The notes beneath the pieces were generated by a model, which had not been told where the DNA came from, did not search any database, and worked only from the letters and a program-made list of their open reading frames with translations. A stretch of DNA of 64,000 bases from Dolomedes plantarius (taxonomy: Eukaryota > Arthropoda > Arachnida > Araneae > Dolomedidae): the NCBI GenBank assembly GCA_907164885.2, contig OU015496.1, positions 108,658,707 through 108,722,706 on the forward strand, given 5' to 3'. This document shows positions 46,971-58,089 of this stretch, in pieces. The position numbers and the translations under genes are program-made. The stretch's first letter is position 1; each line of letters starts with the position of its first letter.

Positions 46971-48301
46971 ATGCCTCGTATACAGGTGCGCGGACAATAT
47001 GCGCAGATGTCAGCATTTGAGAGAGGTCGTGTAGTTGGGCTCAAAGAAGCCGGTTGGTCGAATCGGCGAATAGCTCGACATTTGGATAGGAGCGATGCCA
47101 CTATTAGACGATATCGGCAACAATGGGTGAACCATGTTCGAACACAGCGTCAAGATTGAAGCGATCGGCCTAGAGAAACGACAGAACGTGAGGACCGAGC
47201 AATCGTCAGAGCTGCACACACAGCCCCAGATTCATCATTATCATCAATCGTACGTGAAACTGGTACTTCAGTGACCGCAAGGACCATTCAAAGGTGGCTC
47301 AGAGCAAGGGGGCTGATCTTCCCTGACCCGGGTTCGAACCCAGGCCGGGATGTTTCTACTTAACTTTATTTCAGCCCACTTTGACCAACCTGAGTTCCCA
47401 CTCAGGTTGGTTCGCTCTTCGCTCCTTACTCTTTTTTGCGTGTTCGTTACGTTTTTAGTTTTAAACTTGCTTTTTTATTTTATCCTTATTGTCACTTTAT
47501 TTTTAAGTTGTTTCTTCGTGTAATTTCTATCTTGAGCAGTGAATTTCTATGTCACGCATGTATCACTGGAGTTTGCTCCCTCTACTGAGCATTTTATCAT
47601 TGATTACAATCATCTTGCAACTGGAGATAAAATTTATAGATCAAAGTACTCCACTTTTCAAATCAAAATTCGGCAGTTCACGGCGCCGCTTGCGCCGACT
47701 ACCATTGACCTCTGTACACAGACAAGCCCGTTTGCAGTGGTGTCGGGTACTTTCGACCTGGAATGTCACTCGCTGGAGTAGAATTGTCTTCCGTGGTGTG
47801 TCCCGCTTCAAATTGAGCCCCGATGATCAGCGAAAACGGGTCTGGAGACGCCACGGACAACGGCGGGATACCAAACTGACTGTCTTCCGCCATATGGGAC
47901 TACAACCAATAGTGATGGTCTGGGGTGCCGTTTCACTGCATAGCAGTACCCCTTTGGTTGTCATCCGCGGGACCCTTACAGCACAGTGGTACATCGACGA
48001 TATTCTACGCCCCGCTGTGTTGCCCTTCCTATCACGCCATCCTGGTATTACATTTCAGCAAGATAATGCCCGCCCGCACACAGCGAGAGTTTCTACTGCT
48101 TGTCTTCGTGCTTGACCAACGCTACCTTGGCCAGCAAGGTCACCGGATCTCTCCCGCATTGAGCATGTTTGGAGCATTATGGGCAGGGCCCTCCAACCGG
48201 CTCGGGATATTGACGATCTAACGCGCCATTTGGGCAGAATCTGGCACGATACCCCGGAGGTGGTCATCCTCCACGTCTATCGATCATTGCGAGCCGAATA
48301 A
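46971..48301 (+). pseudogene. Tc1-like transposase, interrupted
   Basis: The N-terminal frame begins MPRIQVRGQYAQMSAFERG and continues RIARHLDRSDATIRRYRQQW, a paired-like helix-turn-helix. An in-frame TGA (47157-47159) follows, then SDRPRETTEREDRAIVRAA to WLRARGLIF. After the insertion it resumes RRRLRRLPLTSVHRQ. The first catalytic block reads FRGVSRF where the family has FSDESRF, so the Asp is lost. FQQDNARPHTA (second Asp) and PWPARSPDLS.IEHVW (third acidic residue, DD34E type) remain, after one frameshift near 48113. It ends at TAA 48301. Inactive. Confidence 0.92.
47323..47666 (+). mobile_element. Insertion inside the Tc1 transposase, SINE-like
   Basis: It begins near CCCGGGTTCGAACCCAGG, a B-box-like palindrome. 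A perfect hairpin ACCAACCTGAGT-tccc-ACTCAGGTTGGT follows at about 47385. Then comes a T-rich body with no transposase similarity. It interrupts the Tc1 frame between RARGLIF and RRRLRRL. No target duplication could be fixed. It may be a 5'-truncated tRNA-derived SINE. Confidence 0.6.
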
Positions 48302-48495
48302 CTGTTTGCATAAAGGTCAAAGGTGGACAAACGCGTTATTGACTTTTTCACTTTGTGAAGCTCTTTCTCTTGAATAAATCATTCAATTTTTCTCAAATTG
48401 TATCTCATTTGTTTCTCTATACATGTACATCACATCCACCGATTTTCGTCCCATTCGGATTAATTCTCCTGGTGCGTCATTTTTTTTGTCTAATA

Positions 48496-48498
<3 letters not shown>

Positions 48499-48544
<46 letters not shown>
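48499..48544. repeat. (TA)n between two Tc1 elements
   Basis: Pure TA. The right end of one Tc1 and the left end of the next abut it on either side. Confidence 0.95.
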
Positions 48545-48547
<3 letters not shown>

Positions 48548-49098
48548 TGCTAGCCACTGTAAATGCAAGACCCTGAAGGAAACATGCAAATAACATGAAA
48601 TTTACAACATGTATTAGCGGAGGTGAGATATGCAAATGATTAGAATTTCAGCGCAGACGCACATCACGCGCGCCTGTGGCGCCACTTCAAAGCGCTATTT
48701 AAGGCTTGGAGATTTCGACGATTTCAAGTTCGGCAATTGTGTTTTTCTTGTGGTTTTTTCAAAAAAACGATCAATTATGCCTCGTCGAAAACAGCGATCA
48801 TCTTTTGATCAAGTATCCGAGTTCGACAGAGGAAGGATAGTGGCCTACCGAGATTGTGGATTATCTTTCAGGGAAATCGGTAGTCGTGTTGGACGAAACC
48901 AAACAACTGTAATGCGGATATGTGATCGTTGGATGCAGGAGGATACGACGGGCCGGCGTGTTCGATCGCATCCACCTCAGCGCACCACTTCACGTGATGA
49001 CAGACAAATTGTGCGCATGACAGTGACGGATCGCTCAGTCACATCACGAACCATAGCACAGCACATGCAGTCTGTAACGCATCATCCAGTGTCTGCGC
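48545..49098 (+). mobile_element. Second Tc1-type transposon, 5' half only
   Basis: It begins CACTGCTAGCCACTGTAAAT after TA and leads after about 230 bp into a Tc1-type transposase start at 48777. Similarity stops abruptly at about 49098, where sequence of a different element begins. No matching right terminus was found. Confidence 0.78.
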
Positions 49099-49127
49099 AC
49101 AAGTGTTCGATGACTTTTGTGGGATAA
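48777..49127 (+). pseudogene. Tc1-like transposase, N-terminal part
   Basis: The frame starts MPRRKQRSSFDQVSEFDRG and carries the bipartite paired-like DNA-binding region (IVAYRDCGLSFREIGSRVG, then QTTVMRICDRWMQE) and the linker (RTTSRDDRQIVRMTVTDRS, TSRTIAQHMQSVTHHPVSAH). The helix-turn-helix portion is intact. The whole DDE catalytic domain (about two thirds of a ~340-residue protein) is missing. The final residues (KCSMTFVG, stop) come from the unrelated junction sequence. It belongs to a different Tc1 subfamily from the pseudogene at 46971. Confidence 0.9.
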
Positions 49128-49327
49128 AGTTTTTGTTACTTTTTGATTATTGGTGTCTTAAAAATAACGTTTTACTATGTTTTTAAAATATCTCATGCAG
49201 TTTTGTTAAGAATAGATTATAGATCTTATTATTAAATATTGATTCTGAAATATTCATTTTAATTAATGGATAGACCCCTATTTCATTGAAAATCGTAAGT
49301 GTATACGAACACTTTTGGGAGTCACTG

Positions 49328-49328
<1 letters not shown>
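49099..49328. mobile_element. Right end of another Tc1-type element/MITE
   Basis: The end 'cgaacacttttgggagtcactg' (reverse complement CAGTGACTCCCAAAAGTGTT) resembles a Tc1-type terminus next to a (TA)n tract. A related 'aagtgttcgatgacttttgt' sits at the junction (49098-49118), suggesting a small TIR element fused to the Tc1 fragment. Confidence 0.5.
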
Positions 49329-49364
<36 letters not shown>

Positions 49365-49368
<4 letters not shown>

Positions 49369-50015
49369 ACGATATGGATGGAGAAGCTGGACGGCTTGTA
49401 GTCGCATAACCAGGATTGCAATCTCAATGTAGTCGTAGCGAGTGACGAAGGAAGGAAGTCCAGGCAGAAAAACATAATACTCCACATTGCTGGATTACCG
49501 TTCTTTATTCGTGATACTGTACTGGCTCAAATACACTATTTAAATTCCAGTTACACTAGCTATAGAACTTTATACATAAGAAATATCGTCCTGGGGCTGT
49601 TGGAATAGCACAGGATAAATCAAACGACACATCGTGGTGCTAGCGGGGAACGGGGTGGCCCCACCCGCAATTTGGCAGCTCGAGATGTTACATCCAAATG
49701 GTTTGCTGGTTTGAACACAAAAGCACGGGGCACTCTTAGGAGACGCCAGAGTTTTTAGGCGGGCTGAACTTCTATTGGTTAAAAGGCTGACACGTGATTA
49801 AGTCGCGTCAGATGAGGTGATGGCTCGCGATGCCCGTTATATAATGCTTATATAATGCTTTCGCACGTGCAGCCGCTTTAGGGGAAAAGATAAATTTATG
49901 TTGGTCGATTATAGGTCGCAATCCAAAGTTAAGGGAACGGTATTCTGTTGCACAAAGATAAAGTAATTTGGAAAAAGCATGTTAGGGGTGTTTAAAAGGA
50001 TTAAAATTTGTTTCA
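49365..50015 (-). repeat. 3' LTR
   Basis: 651 bp, TG...CA ends. On the minus strand it carries TATA motifs (complement at about 49837-49857) and AATAAA (complement at about 49504-49509). Near-identical to 52475-53125. Confidence 0.93.
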
Positions 50016-52474
50016 ATTTCCCCCCCTCCGGAAAAGACTTGCGTGAGGGGCCGGCTCCCTCAGCAAGACCCTCCATCAGGCGAGAACCGCGTAACAAAAA
50101 GATTAAATTTGGGAATAACATTTTTGTGGAGTAATTTTTGAAAAAATTTGGTTTAGGATTTTAAAATTTAGAATATCACCTCTGTGTTCGCACCAGACAT
50201 GGCAATATCATACAATATATCACAAAGTATTACAAAACAAAATAAAAATATCAATACACTTGTTACATTCTAAGATGAGTATGTTAGTAGGTCAATGTTC
50301 ACAAAACTTGAATATACACTTTAGAATGGAATGAAAAAAAATATACTTATTAAGGAACACAATAAATTACAGCACTTGTTTTTCTATGAAATAAGTACTT
50401 AAACTCTGAAAAGAAGAAAAAATTTTAAATTGTCATTACATTCATGAGATCCAGAGGTCACACATAATAGGATTTTTCTAAGAGAAAGTTTAAAAGATAG
50501 ATTTTTTTTTGGACGACACGCAAAGTTTAACCATCTAAATGGAGTCAAGAGGTGTTAGGCACCCCAAAAATAAATCAAAAACGAAAAAGGATCTCTGGTT
50601 CATGAGTTTGGTCGCTGTTCCGGATTAGGCTTCATGGTGGTTATTAAAGTTAATTAGTTAAATTCTTGGTAAATATCTTGAAAAGTTTTTTGAATATAAT
50701 TTTTTCAAATGCACCATGGAAACAATTTAATAAAAAAATTGTAAAAATACAGTTCAACACAGTAAACAATTTGACAAAATTGAATAAAGGTAATTTGGCA
50801 ATACACTTTTCAATTAATTAGGAATAACAGGGTTTTAAAAATAATTCTCTTGAAAGTTGCGTTAGAATTCTCAGTCAACCAATAACACTCAACATTAATT
50901 TTTAATTTAGGGTAGATATGGATTTACGCCACTGGAGCAATGAACCTAGCCTGGGTCTCCAAATGTGACAATCTGCGGTGATAATTCCGCAGAGGCCCGG
51001 CGAAAACACACTAAATTCAGGCCCACTGAGCTACCATTGGGTTCGGTTGTTCGTGGATTATTTTGCGTTCGGGGTCGAACCGAATCACAAAGATTTATTA
51101 TTATTATTGTGGTCGGGGTCTAACCGACTCAATTGGGATTTGTATTAAATTAAATTATGGTCGGGGTCTAACCGACTCATTGAGGAAATTAAATTTCAAT
51201 TAGGTTGAGGTTAGGTTATCGGAAGAAAAATTTTGTTTGATTTAATTCGGGGCAAATTGTTTCCAATCATTAATTTTCTTAAATATTCAAATTTAGTTAG
51301 AAGTGTACACATTCTTATGTCTTGTTAGGGTGAAAGTTATAGTAGCAAATCAGGATCACTTAATGAAATAAATATACACTAAATGTTATGGAATATATCA
51401 AAATTGGTAACTTTAAACGTTAAAAATCACTCTCTGAAACTAAAATACACAATAAATGAGATGATTAAAATATCAAAATTAGTAAATTAAATCTCAAATT
51501 ATCAATACATAGTTATATATTCAAAAATTCAATTTCCCTTGTTCTTTACCCATTTGTTTTATGAATTATATCTAAGAAAACATATTAAAGTTACTCACAT
51601 TTATTCAATTTATTTTTTTAAAGACACTCATCAGTAAAATTTTATCTAATATTCTTAAACACACATATAATATCTTTTATTAAAAAATAATTAAAAATAT
51701 TTTACACTGTAACTTACCCATGGAGTTTCAATCACTATTTTATTTTAATTACATTATAATATAACTCAAAATTCAAATTGGTAAGGAGAAAAAAAATGGG
51801 TTAAGAAAATAAATCTAAATTATTTGATGTCCAGGAGTCACCTCGAAACATTGGATCCAACGTTTAAGTCATAAAATATATTTTCCTCCTCTTCTTCCAA
51901 TTAATAGTCACCATCATGTCAGACTTTAACACCTCACACATGATGACAACACAAGACCAGGGATCATTTTATGCCAAAATTAGTGATGATGGACAGGTGG
52001 CTAGCAAGTACTTATTTTATCATTAAAACTGCAAACACACAACGGAATGTTTTTCCACCATTTGGCACTTTCACGGAAATCAGCAGGGTGAAAAAAAAAT
52101 GTAAACACAGAGCATTTTCGCGCACATACAGATTTTTTCCTTCTCTCACTTGGCGAAAATACATGAAAATACACAGCGACGAACGAAGGGGAAGAATATC
52201 TGTATAGAAAAATTATCGGCACGAGATGGCGCCGACTCATCACTTATGGCAGAAACGCGCACAAAAACACCACTATTGCGTCATCACAGGCGCATCACCA
52301 GCGAGGCGAAAAATCCACACCCGGTGACGCTGAACCGAAAATGCTGGCTGCGGACATTCGCGATTTGGAGTTCTCACAGAGTCTCTCTGGAAAAGCGAAA
52401 AACAATTATTTCCCACGGCCTGGAAATCCACTTGGGATCTTCACGGCGGAGGTAACCATCCTCGCCGACTAAAA
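50016..52474 (-). other. Non-coding internal region of the LTR element
   Basis: No frame above about 100 codons has a recognisable gag, protease, RT or integrase motif. Three short near-repeats of 'cggggtcgaaccga' / 'cggggtctaaccgactca' occur at 51070-51180. The end next to the 5' LTR (52150-52474) is more GC-rich. It presumably depends on a related autonomous element. Confidence 0.8.
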
Positions 52475-53120
52475 TGTAACGATATGGATGGAGAAGCTGG
52501 ACGGCTTGTAGTCGCATAACCAGGATTGCAATCTCAATGTAGTCGTAGCGAGTGACGAAGGAAGGAAGTCCAGGCAGAAAAACATAATACTCCACATTGC
52601 TGGATTACCGTTCTTTATTCGTGATACTGTACTGGCTCAAATACACTATTTAAATTCCAGTTACACTAGCTATAGAACTTTATACATAAGAAATATCGTC
52701 CTGGGGCTGTTGGAATAGCACAGGATAAATCAAACGACACATCGTGGTGCTAGCGGGGAACGGGGTGGCCCCACCCGCAATTTGGCAGCTCGAGATGTTA
52801 CATCCATATGGTTTGCTGGTTTGAACACAAAAGCACGGGGCACTCTTAGGAGACGCCAGAGTTTTTAGGCGGGCTGAACTTCTATTGGTTAAAAGGCTGA
52901 CACGTGATTAAGTCGCGTCAGATGAGGTGATGGCTCGCGATGCCCGTTATATAATGCTTATATAATGCTTTCGCACGTGCAGCCGCTTTAGGGGAAAAGA
53001 TAAATTTATGTTGGTCGATTATAGGTCGCAATCCAAAGTTAAGGGAACGGTATTCTGTTGCACAAAGATAAAGGAATTTGGAAAAAGCATGTTAGGGGTG
53101 TTTAAAAGGATTAAAATTTG

Positions 53121-53125
<5 letters not shown>
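52475..53125 (-). repeat. 5' LTR
   Basis: 651 bp. On the minus strand: TGAAAC start, TATATAAG-type motif (complement at about 52947-52967), AATAAA (complement 52614-52619), then GTTACA at the end. The two differences from the other LTR that I saw are at about 52808 and 53074. Confidence 0.93.

Positions 53126-53176
<51 letters not shown>
53126..53176. repeat. (TA)n microsatellite
   Basis: Pure TA flanking the LTR element. The other side has a (TA)n at about 49329-49364. Confidence 0.95.
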
Positions 53177-53179
<3 letters not shown>

Positions 53180-53453
53180 TGTGGAATAAGCCACGGTATG
53201 GGGGGGGGAGATGTTTCAGGAGCATGACAATGCAAGCCAATTATTCGGTTCTGTCTAGAAACAGAAACGAAATTCTCCCTTAAATTTCTGAAGAAGGAGT
53301 ATATTGTTTCAAATCGAGAAAAAAGCTTGAGAAAAATGGAAAATTTTGGATAAGAAAATAAGAATTCAGTCTCACTTCAAGGACGAAAAAATCAGCCGGT
53401 TTCGATCAGAGAACAGTACTAAACCATAATAATATAATCCTTCAATTAAAACC

Positions 53454-54562
53454 CTGTTGTTGTTGTTGCTGCTGCATATGCCCTTTGATCGACAGTAACA
53501 TCACATAAGTCCCGAAGGCTATGGGCGTTGAAGGTGCGGCTCCTGTTTTGAATTATCACCACAAGAGTCGGAGTCAGACTTCGCTAAATGACCGGTCCCG
53601 TTATTTTAAGGGGACTAACGACCCTTAATTCGACGAAATAAGACACATTTTCATACTTTTTGACTCTTTGTAACTATTTCAATTTACTCCCAATTTTTCC
53701 AAATTTTATGTATATGATAAATTGATAAATTCATTTTCATAAACGAATTTTCAACTATCAAAATAATTATTTTTTTTAATGCTTTAGTTATACCTCGTTT
53801 TTTAAGTATTTTTATTGTATACTGGCTTGCGCGCAGAACTATGAAATTAATTTTACTCTTAAATGTATAATTCCTGTTTTATATTTAAAATATATAATTC
53901 TAAATTCAATTGAACATAAAACATTCAACATTAAAATATTTTTAAAATTTTTTAAAACTGCTCAAAATATACTTAAAATTTCTATAAATTTTTGCATTAA
54001 TTTACCCCTGAAAAAATAACAAAATGTGCAGTGATTGCAATAACTCTATTCAGACGCAATAAAATAACTTGATTATGCAGTGATAAAAATTTTATGGAAT
54101 TATGCTTCATAGTTTTTGAGATATCAGTTGCGGAATGATGCAAAATTGCATTTTGAGAAAAATGAGTTTTAAAATTTTTCTTACCATAAACTTGATCAGT
54201 AATTAAATATTTAGAATATCAATACCTCTGGAACTAAGTGGAATATTTTCATGCGGTTTTCTTTATTTTGTTCAGAAATGACCATGCTTTAACATATATT
54301 TTTTTCAAAAAATCGAATGTTTTAAAGATTTAAGGGTAGTCAGTCCCCTTAAACCGAGTCAAGTGACGAGACCGGAACACTTGAGACCCCACTACTCCAG
54401 AGGTAAATTTGAGAAAATGGAAGACTTTGTAGCCACGCCCTATTTTACGTGACCCGTCCAACATTAGTGAACACGGCAGTCGATTTGCAGCGACGAGCTT
54501 CGAACCAGGGACGTTCAGATCACTGCCCCGCTGCTCTTGCCAACTGGGCTACCGTGACCGCT
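53454..54562 (-). mobile_element. tRNA-derived SINE, family 3, split by a TTAA MITE
   Basis: It is flanked by ATTAAAACC (53445-53453 and 54563-54571). On the minus strand the head shows an A-box-like GGTAGCCCAGTTGGCAAG and a B-box-like GGTTCGAAGCT. The tail is (AAC)n-type (gttgttgttg on the plus strand). A 739-bp TTAA-flanked insertion (53610-54348) divides it. Removing the insert leaves the same order as the 16805 copy (about 366 bp). Confidence 0.9.
53610..54348. mobile_element. piggyBac-type MITE (739 bp, TTAA)
   Basis: It starts GGGGACTAACGACCCTTAA and ends with the near complement (TTAAGGGTAGTCAGTCCCC). TTAA flanks both sides (53606-53609 and 54349-54352). No transposase is legible; the interior is AT-rich. 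It is inserted inside a SINE. Confidence 0.92.
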
Positions 54563-54565
54563 ATT

Positions 54566-55245
54566 AAAACCATGCCTTATCAAACAGACCTCGGTATTCA
54601 GTAAAGAAAGAGAGTCAAAGATCTGGCAAATCATGCCTTGTCAAACAGACCTCGGCATTCAGTAAAGAAAGAGAGTCAAAGATCTGGCAAAACATGCCTT
54701 GTCAAACAGACCTCGGCATTCAGTAAAGAAAGAGAGTCAAAGATCTGGTAAATCATGCCTTGTCAAACAGACCTCGGCATTCAGTAAAGAAAGAGAGTCA
54801 AAGATCTGGCAAACCATGCCTTGCCAAACAGACCTCGGCATTCAGTAAAGAAAGAGAGTCAAAGATCTGACAAACCATGCCTTATCAAACAGACCTCAGC
54901 ATTCAGTAAAGAAAGAGAGTCAAAGATCTGGCAAACCATGCCCTGCCAAACAGACCTCGGCATTCAGTAAAGAAAGAGAGTCAAAGATCTATCAAACCAT
55001 GCCTTGTCAAATAGACCTCTGCATTCAGTAAAGAAAGAGAGTCAAAAATCTGCCAAACCATGCCTTGCTAAACAGACCTTGGCATTCAGTAAAGAAAGAG
55101 AGTCAAAGTTCTGGCAAACTATGCCTTGTGAAACATACCTCGGCAATCAGTGAAGAAAGAGAGTCAAATATCTGGCAAACCATGCCTTGTGAAACAGACC
55201 TCGGCATTCAGTGAAAAACGGGAGTCAAAGATCTGGCAAACCAAT
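54566..55245. repeat. 61-bp minisatellite, about 11 units
   Basis: The repeated unit contains 'ccatgccttgtcaaacagac', then 'ctcggcattcagtaaagaaa', then 'gagagtcaaagatctggcaa'. 'cattcagt' anchors recur every 61 bp from about 54596 to 55204. The last two units are most diverged. 61 is not a multiple of three, so it is not coding. It starts directly at the SINE target duplication. Confidence 0.95.
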
Positions 55246-55979
55246 TGCATACAAAGACGTCTGGGATACGTCATTTTTTTATTATATCACTGTAGGCATT
55301 GATGGGTCTGAGACGACAAGAATTTTACGTTGATTAATATTGTCTTATGATATTTGGGAATGAAAATTCTTTTTTTTAAGCTGACGTAACTGTTGAGATA
55401 TATTAAATAATATATTTTGAACTCTTAATTTTTATTTTATTTTTATGTCAAACGGTTAAAGGAATAAAAGAGAGTAAAGTAAAACCATCTGAGCCTGCAA
55501 AGTAGCTCAGACAACGAGAAATTTCAAAAACTGTCCGCCTGAATCGAATCTCACGGAAGCTTGGTTTTGTAGAAGATTGATCTCCTCCCTTCTTACACCT
55601 TGAGTGGACGGAAAATGTCAAGGGAAAGAGTCAAAGGGGAACGGAGTATATATGTTTCTGAGAGTCCTTCAGTAAGTATGCAAAATTTTGCCCGCATCGA
55701 TCAAAGGGTTTTTGCTTGTACAGGGAAGAGACAGAATTTCAATTTTATACGTGAAAGACTGATTGATCAGCGACGGATTCTGCAAACGAGGATTTCCGAA
55801 AAATATGACTCTATGCTTGAATGTGTACTCTAAGAGCTGTTTTATTTTGCGTTCAAAAAGAAGAAAAACGGGTCAGTTTTTAGTATTTACACTGAAAATG
55901 ACACTTACCATTAAGCGAAGATCGTGGTACATGACCTGTTACTACAGGTAGATGTTGACATTTAACATGTGGTAATGGA
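55246..55979. other. Unassigned region
   Basis: A tRNA-like pair (A-box-like 'aagtagctcagacaacgag', B-box-like 'gaatcgaatctcac') at about 55500-55556 could be a SINE relic. Frames 55600-55833 and 55763-55951 have no recognised domain. Confidence 0.35.
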
Positions 55980-55987
55980 ATCTAATA

Positions 55988-56168
55988 GAGGGTTTGGTTT
56001 GGTTTCATTTAGAGAGCTACGGTCAGTTTTTGTTACACAAGGTCTAATTAGACTGGGATCTACTGCTTAAAGCCGATTCCGAACGGCTACAAACACCCAC
56101 GCCTAAGAGTGGGACTCGAACCCACAGACTAAGGTCCCCAATTCCAGCGCCCTATCCATCGTCCGACT
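55988..56168 (-). mobile_element. tRNA-derived SINE, family 2 (full length)
   Basis: It is flanked by ATCTAATA (55980-55987 and 56169-56176). The tail side has 'gggtttggtttggtttc'. The B-box complement is gtgggactcgaacccac. The order matches the copies at 27749 and 30394. Confidence 0.88.
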
Positions 56169-56176
56169 ATCTAATA

Positions 56177-57829
56177 ATTTAAAAAGTGTTCTAAATGGTA
56201 ATCATATACTTTTAAGTATACAATGCCCTGATGACCTGAGAAACTTTATAAATTTATGAAGTGTTCTAAATGGCAATCATGTATTTTTAAGTATACAATT
56301 ACCTGAAGACTGAGACAAAGAGGTTTATTCTAGAAAAGATAATATATAAGTAAATTTGGATAATAGTGTCATAACTTTCCTTAAATTTTCCTGTATAATT
56401 TATTTTCTGTGCTAAAAAATTTACATTGCATTTGATTTCCAATCGGTTAAAGATAACCAAGGAATATTACGCTGAGTTTCTATCGGACCTAGTAATTAAA
56501 TTTAAAAAAAATAGATTACAATGAAGGGAAGTATGATAATATATTAAACGAAAAATGGGCTAAAATGCTTTCATTTTAATCTCCTTTTTTGGAAATTAAT
56601 TAATAATTAAGAGCACAATATTACTTTTGAAGAATTAATGTGAGTTCTACTAGAAAATCAACAGGAGAAAAAAAGCTATAATCTCCTTTCGAAAGCAAGT
56701 ATAATTTTCCACCATTCTCTGTCTCCTTAACGACAAACAGTTAAGCTTATAGAACAAGAATTCCTTGAAATGTAAAAGATTAAAATACAAAAACGTCCCC
56801 GCTTTTCATTTTGCTTTTAGCATCAATCCTTCAATGTTAATGTTTAGCATATTTGTTTGCTTCGCTTCTAATTACATGCTTTTTGACGTTACCTAGCCTC
56901 AGATTTACGTTAAATAATTATAAGACTTTTTTTTTAAATTGTCATTCATTACAAAATTGCAAGGTCGAATAACCAACAAAATTGAAGATTTAAAAGATGA
57001 AAAAAAAAGTTAATTAAATATGAGCCAAAAAATACAAAACAATTGCTCCAACATTTTCCGCATTATGTTTTGTTTAAAGCTGGGGGTAATCTATGTAATA
57101 ATTTCATACTTATTATACATGGAGATGGATCTTATAACATCAACTTCTAGTAATCATATTTCCTGGAAAAAGGTACTGATCAGTGGTTAACTATAACTGT
57201 ATCTCATTCTAACAAACCCTGCGTATTACACTAAATTATATCCTGTCAATTGTTGAAAGAATATTTTCATACTGAACCGGATGAAATTCTCTGTTCTAAG
57301 AGTAAATCTGTGCTCAAAGGGCAAAATGTTATAAGAAAATTACGTGATAGCAATTCTAAGATTCAAGATGTCATGAAATATCAGTAATTTGTTTTACATG
57401 AGCGAATGGGGTACCAATGTTTCTGAAAAATAGTTGGCTATTACTTACAGTTGTTACAGTAAATAGAAAATATCGGTGAACGAGAATCAGGAATGTAAGA
57501 CACTCAATTTTTTAAAAGATAACTTTCTTGTAATATTTTGCCATCTGAGCACAGAAATATTTCACCAAGGATGCGAACAAGTTTCGCCATTTAGAACAAA
57601 CAACCCGTCACATTTGAACCCGTGATAAAAGCAGACTGACATGCGTAATGCGGATGTCAAAAGCAAATATGATTTCATTACTGCCGCTAACTGTGTAATA
57701 CACTCGTTAGAAAAAGTGAAAAACATTGGGCAAGTAGCAAAAACATTAGGCGTGTCTCTAAAACATCACTGAACAATGTTAAGATTATTAAGAATAATTG
57801 CCAACCGTTCACTTAATGCACATTTTTGA
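56177..57829. other. Unassigned AT-rich DNA
   Basis: A short local duplication, 'aagtgttctaaatggyaatca' with 'tttttaagtatacaat', occurs at about 56183-56223 and 56259-56299. No genes or element ends are recognised. Confidence 0.4.
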
Positions 57830-57839
57830 TGTTGGATAA

Positions 57840-58079
57840 TTTTTTATTTATTTTTTTTTTTATCCAATGCGGAGGCACTTGTATTCAAACATTGGCCCTT
57901 ACTACGCCGCAGTTTTACTGTCCATTTTATTGTGGAGGCACCATATAGGCGGACAGCATTACCCCCTATGAAGGGACGACACGAACGGAGGCATTTTTCG
58001 TGGCGCAACGCTGGGACTCGATCTGAGCACCCTCAGCACCGAAAACCAGCGCGCTGTACCACTGGGCCGCCACAAGCCC
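57840..58079 (-). mobile_element. tRNA-derived SINE, family 1 (full length)
   Basis: It is flanked by the perfect 10-bp duplication TGTTGGATAA (57830-57839 and 58080-58089). The T-rich left end corresponds to the 3' A tail. It contains 'gcggaggcacttgt', the B-box complement gggactcgatc and the A-box complement cgcgctgtacca. Confidence 0.92.
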
Positions 58080-58089
58080 TGTTGGATAA

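Larger units (their letters stand above)
46729..48498 (+). mobile_element. Tc1-type transposon, degraded, with an internal insertion
   Basis: The left end CACTCTTAGACAAAAAAAAA and the right end (reverse complement CACTATTAGACAAAAAAAAT) continue as about 65 bp of inverted similarity (acgcacca..). The right flank is TA. The left flank reads CA inside a CA/TA repeat. The 1,770-bp span includes a transposase pseudogene split by about 340 bp of foreign DNA (47323-47666). Confidence 0.9.
49365..53125 (-). mobile_element. Young non-autonomous LTR retrotransposon (3,761 bp)
   Basis: Two direct 651-bp LTRs (49365-50015 and 52475-53125) both run TGTAAC...TTTCA on the plus strand and differ by only two substitutions that I could find. 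Both outer flanks are (TA)n, so the duplication is probably TATA. The minus orientation is supported by a purine tract GGAGGGGGGGAAAT directly before the 49365-50015 LTR. A TATATAAG motif then AATAAA also occur in that order within the LTR on the minus strand. The internal 2.46 kb (50016-52474) has no gag/pol frame. No convincing primer-binding site was identified. Confidence 0.92.

Noticed and set aside
54566..55245. CRISPR-like array
   Set aside because: The 61-bp units are contiguous with no unique spacers, and the genome is eukaryotic. It is a minisatellite.
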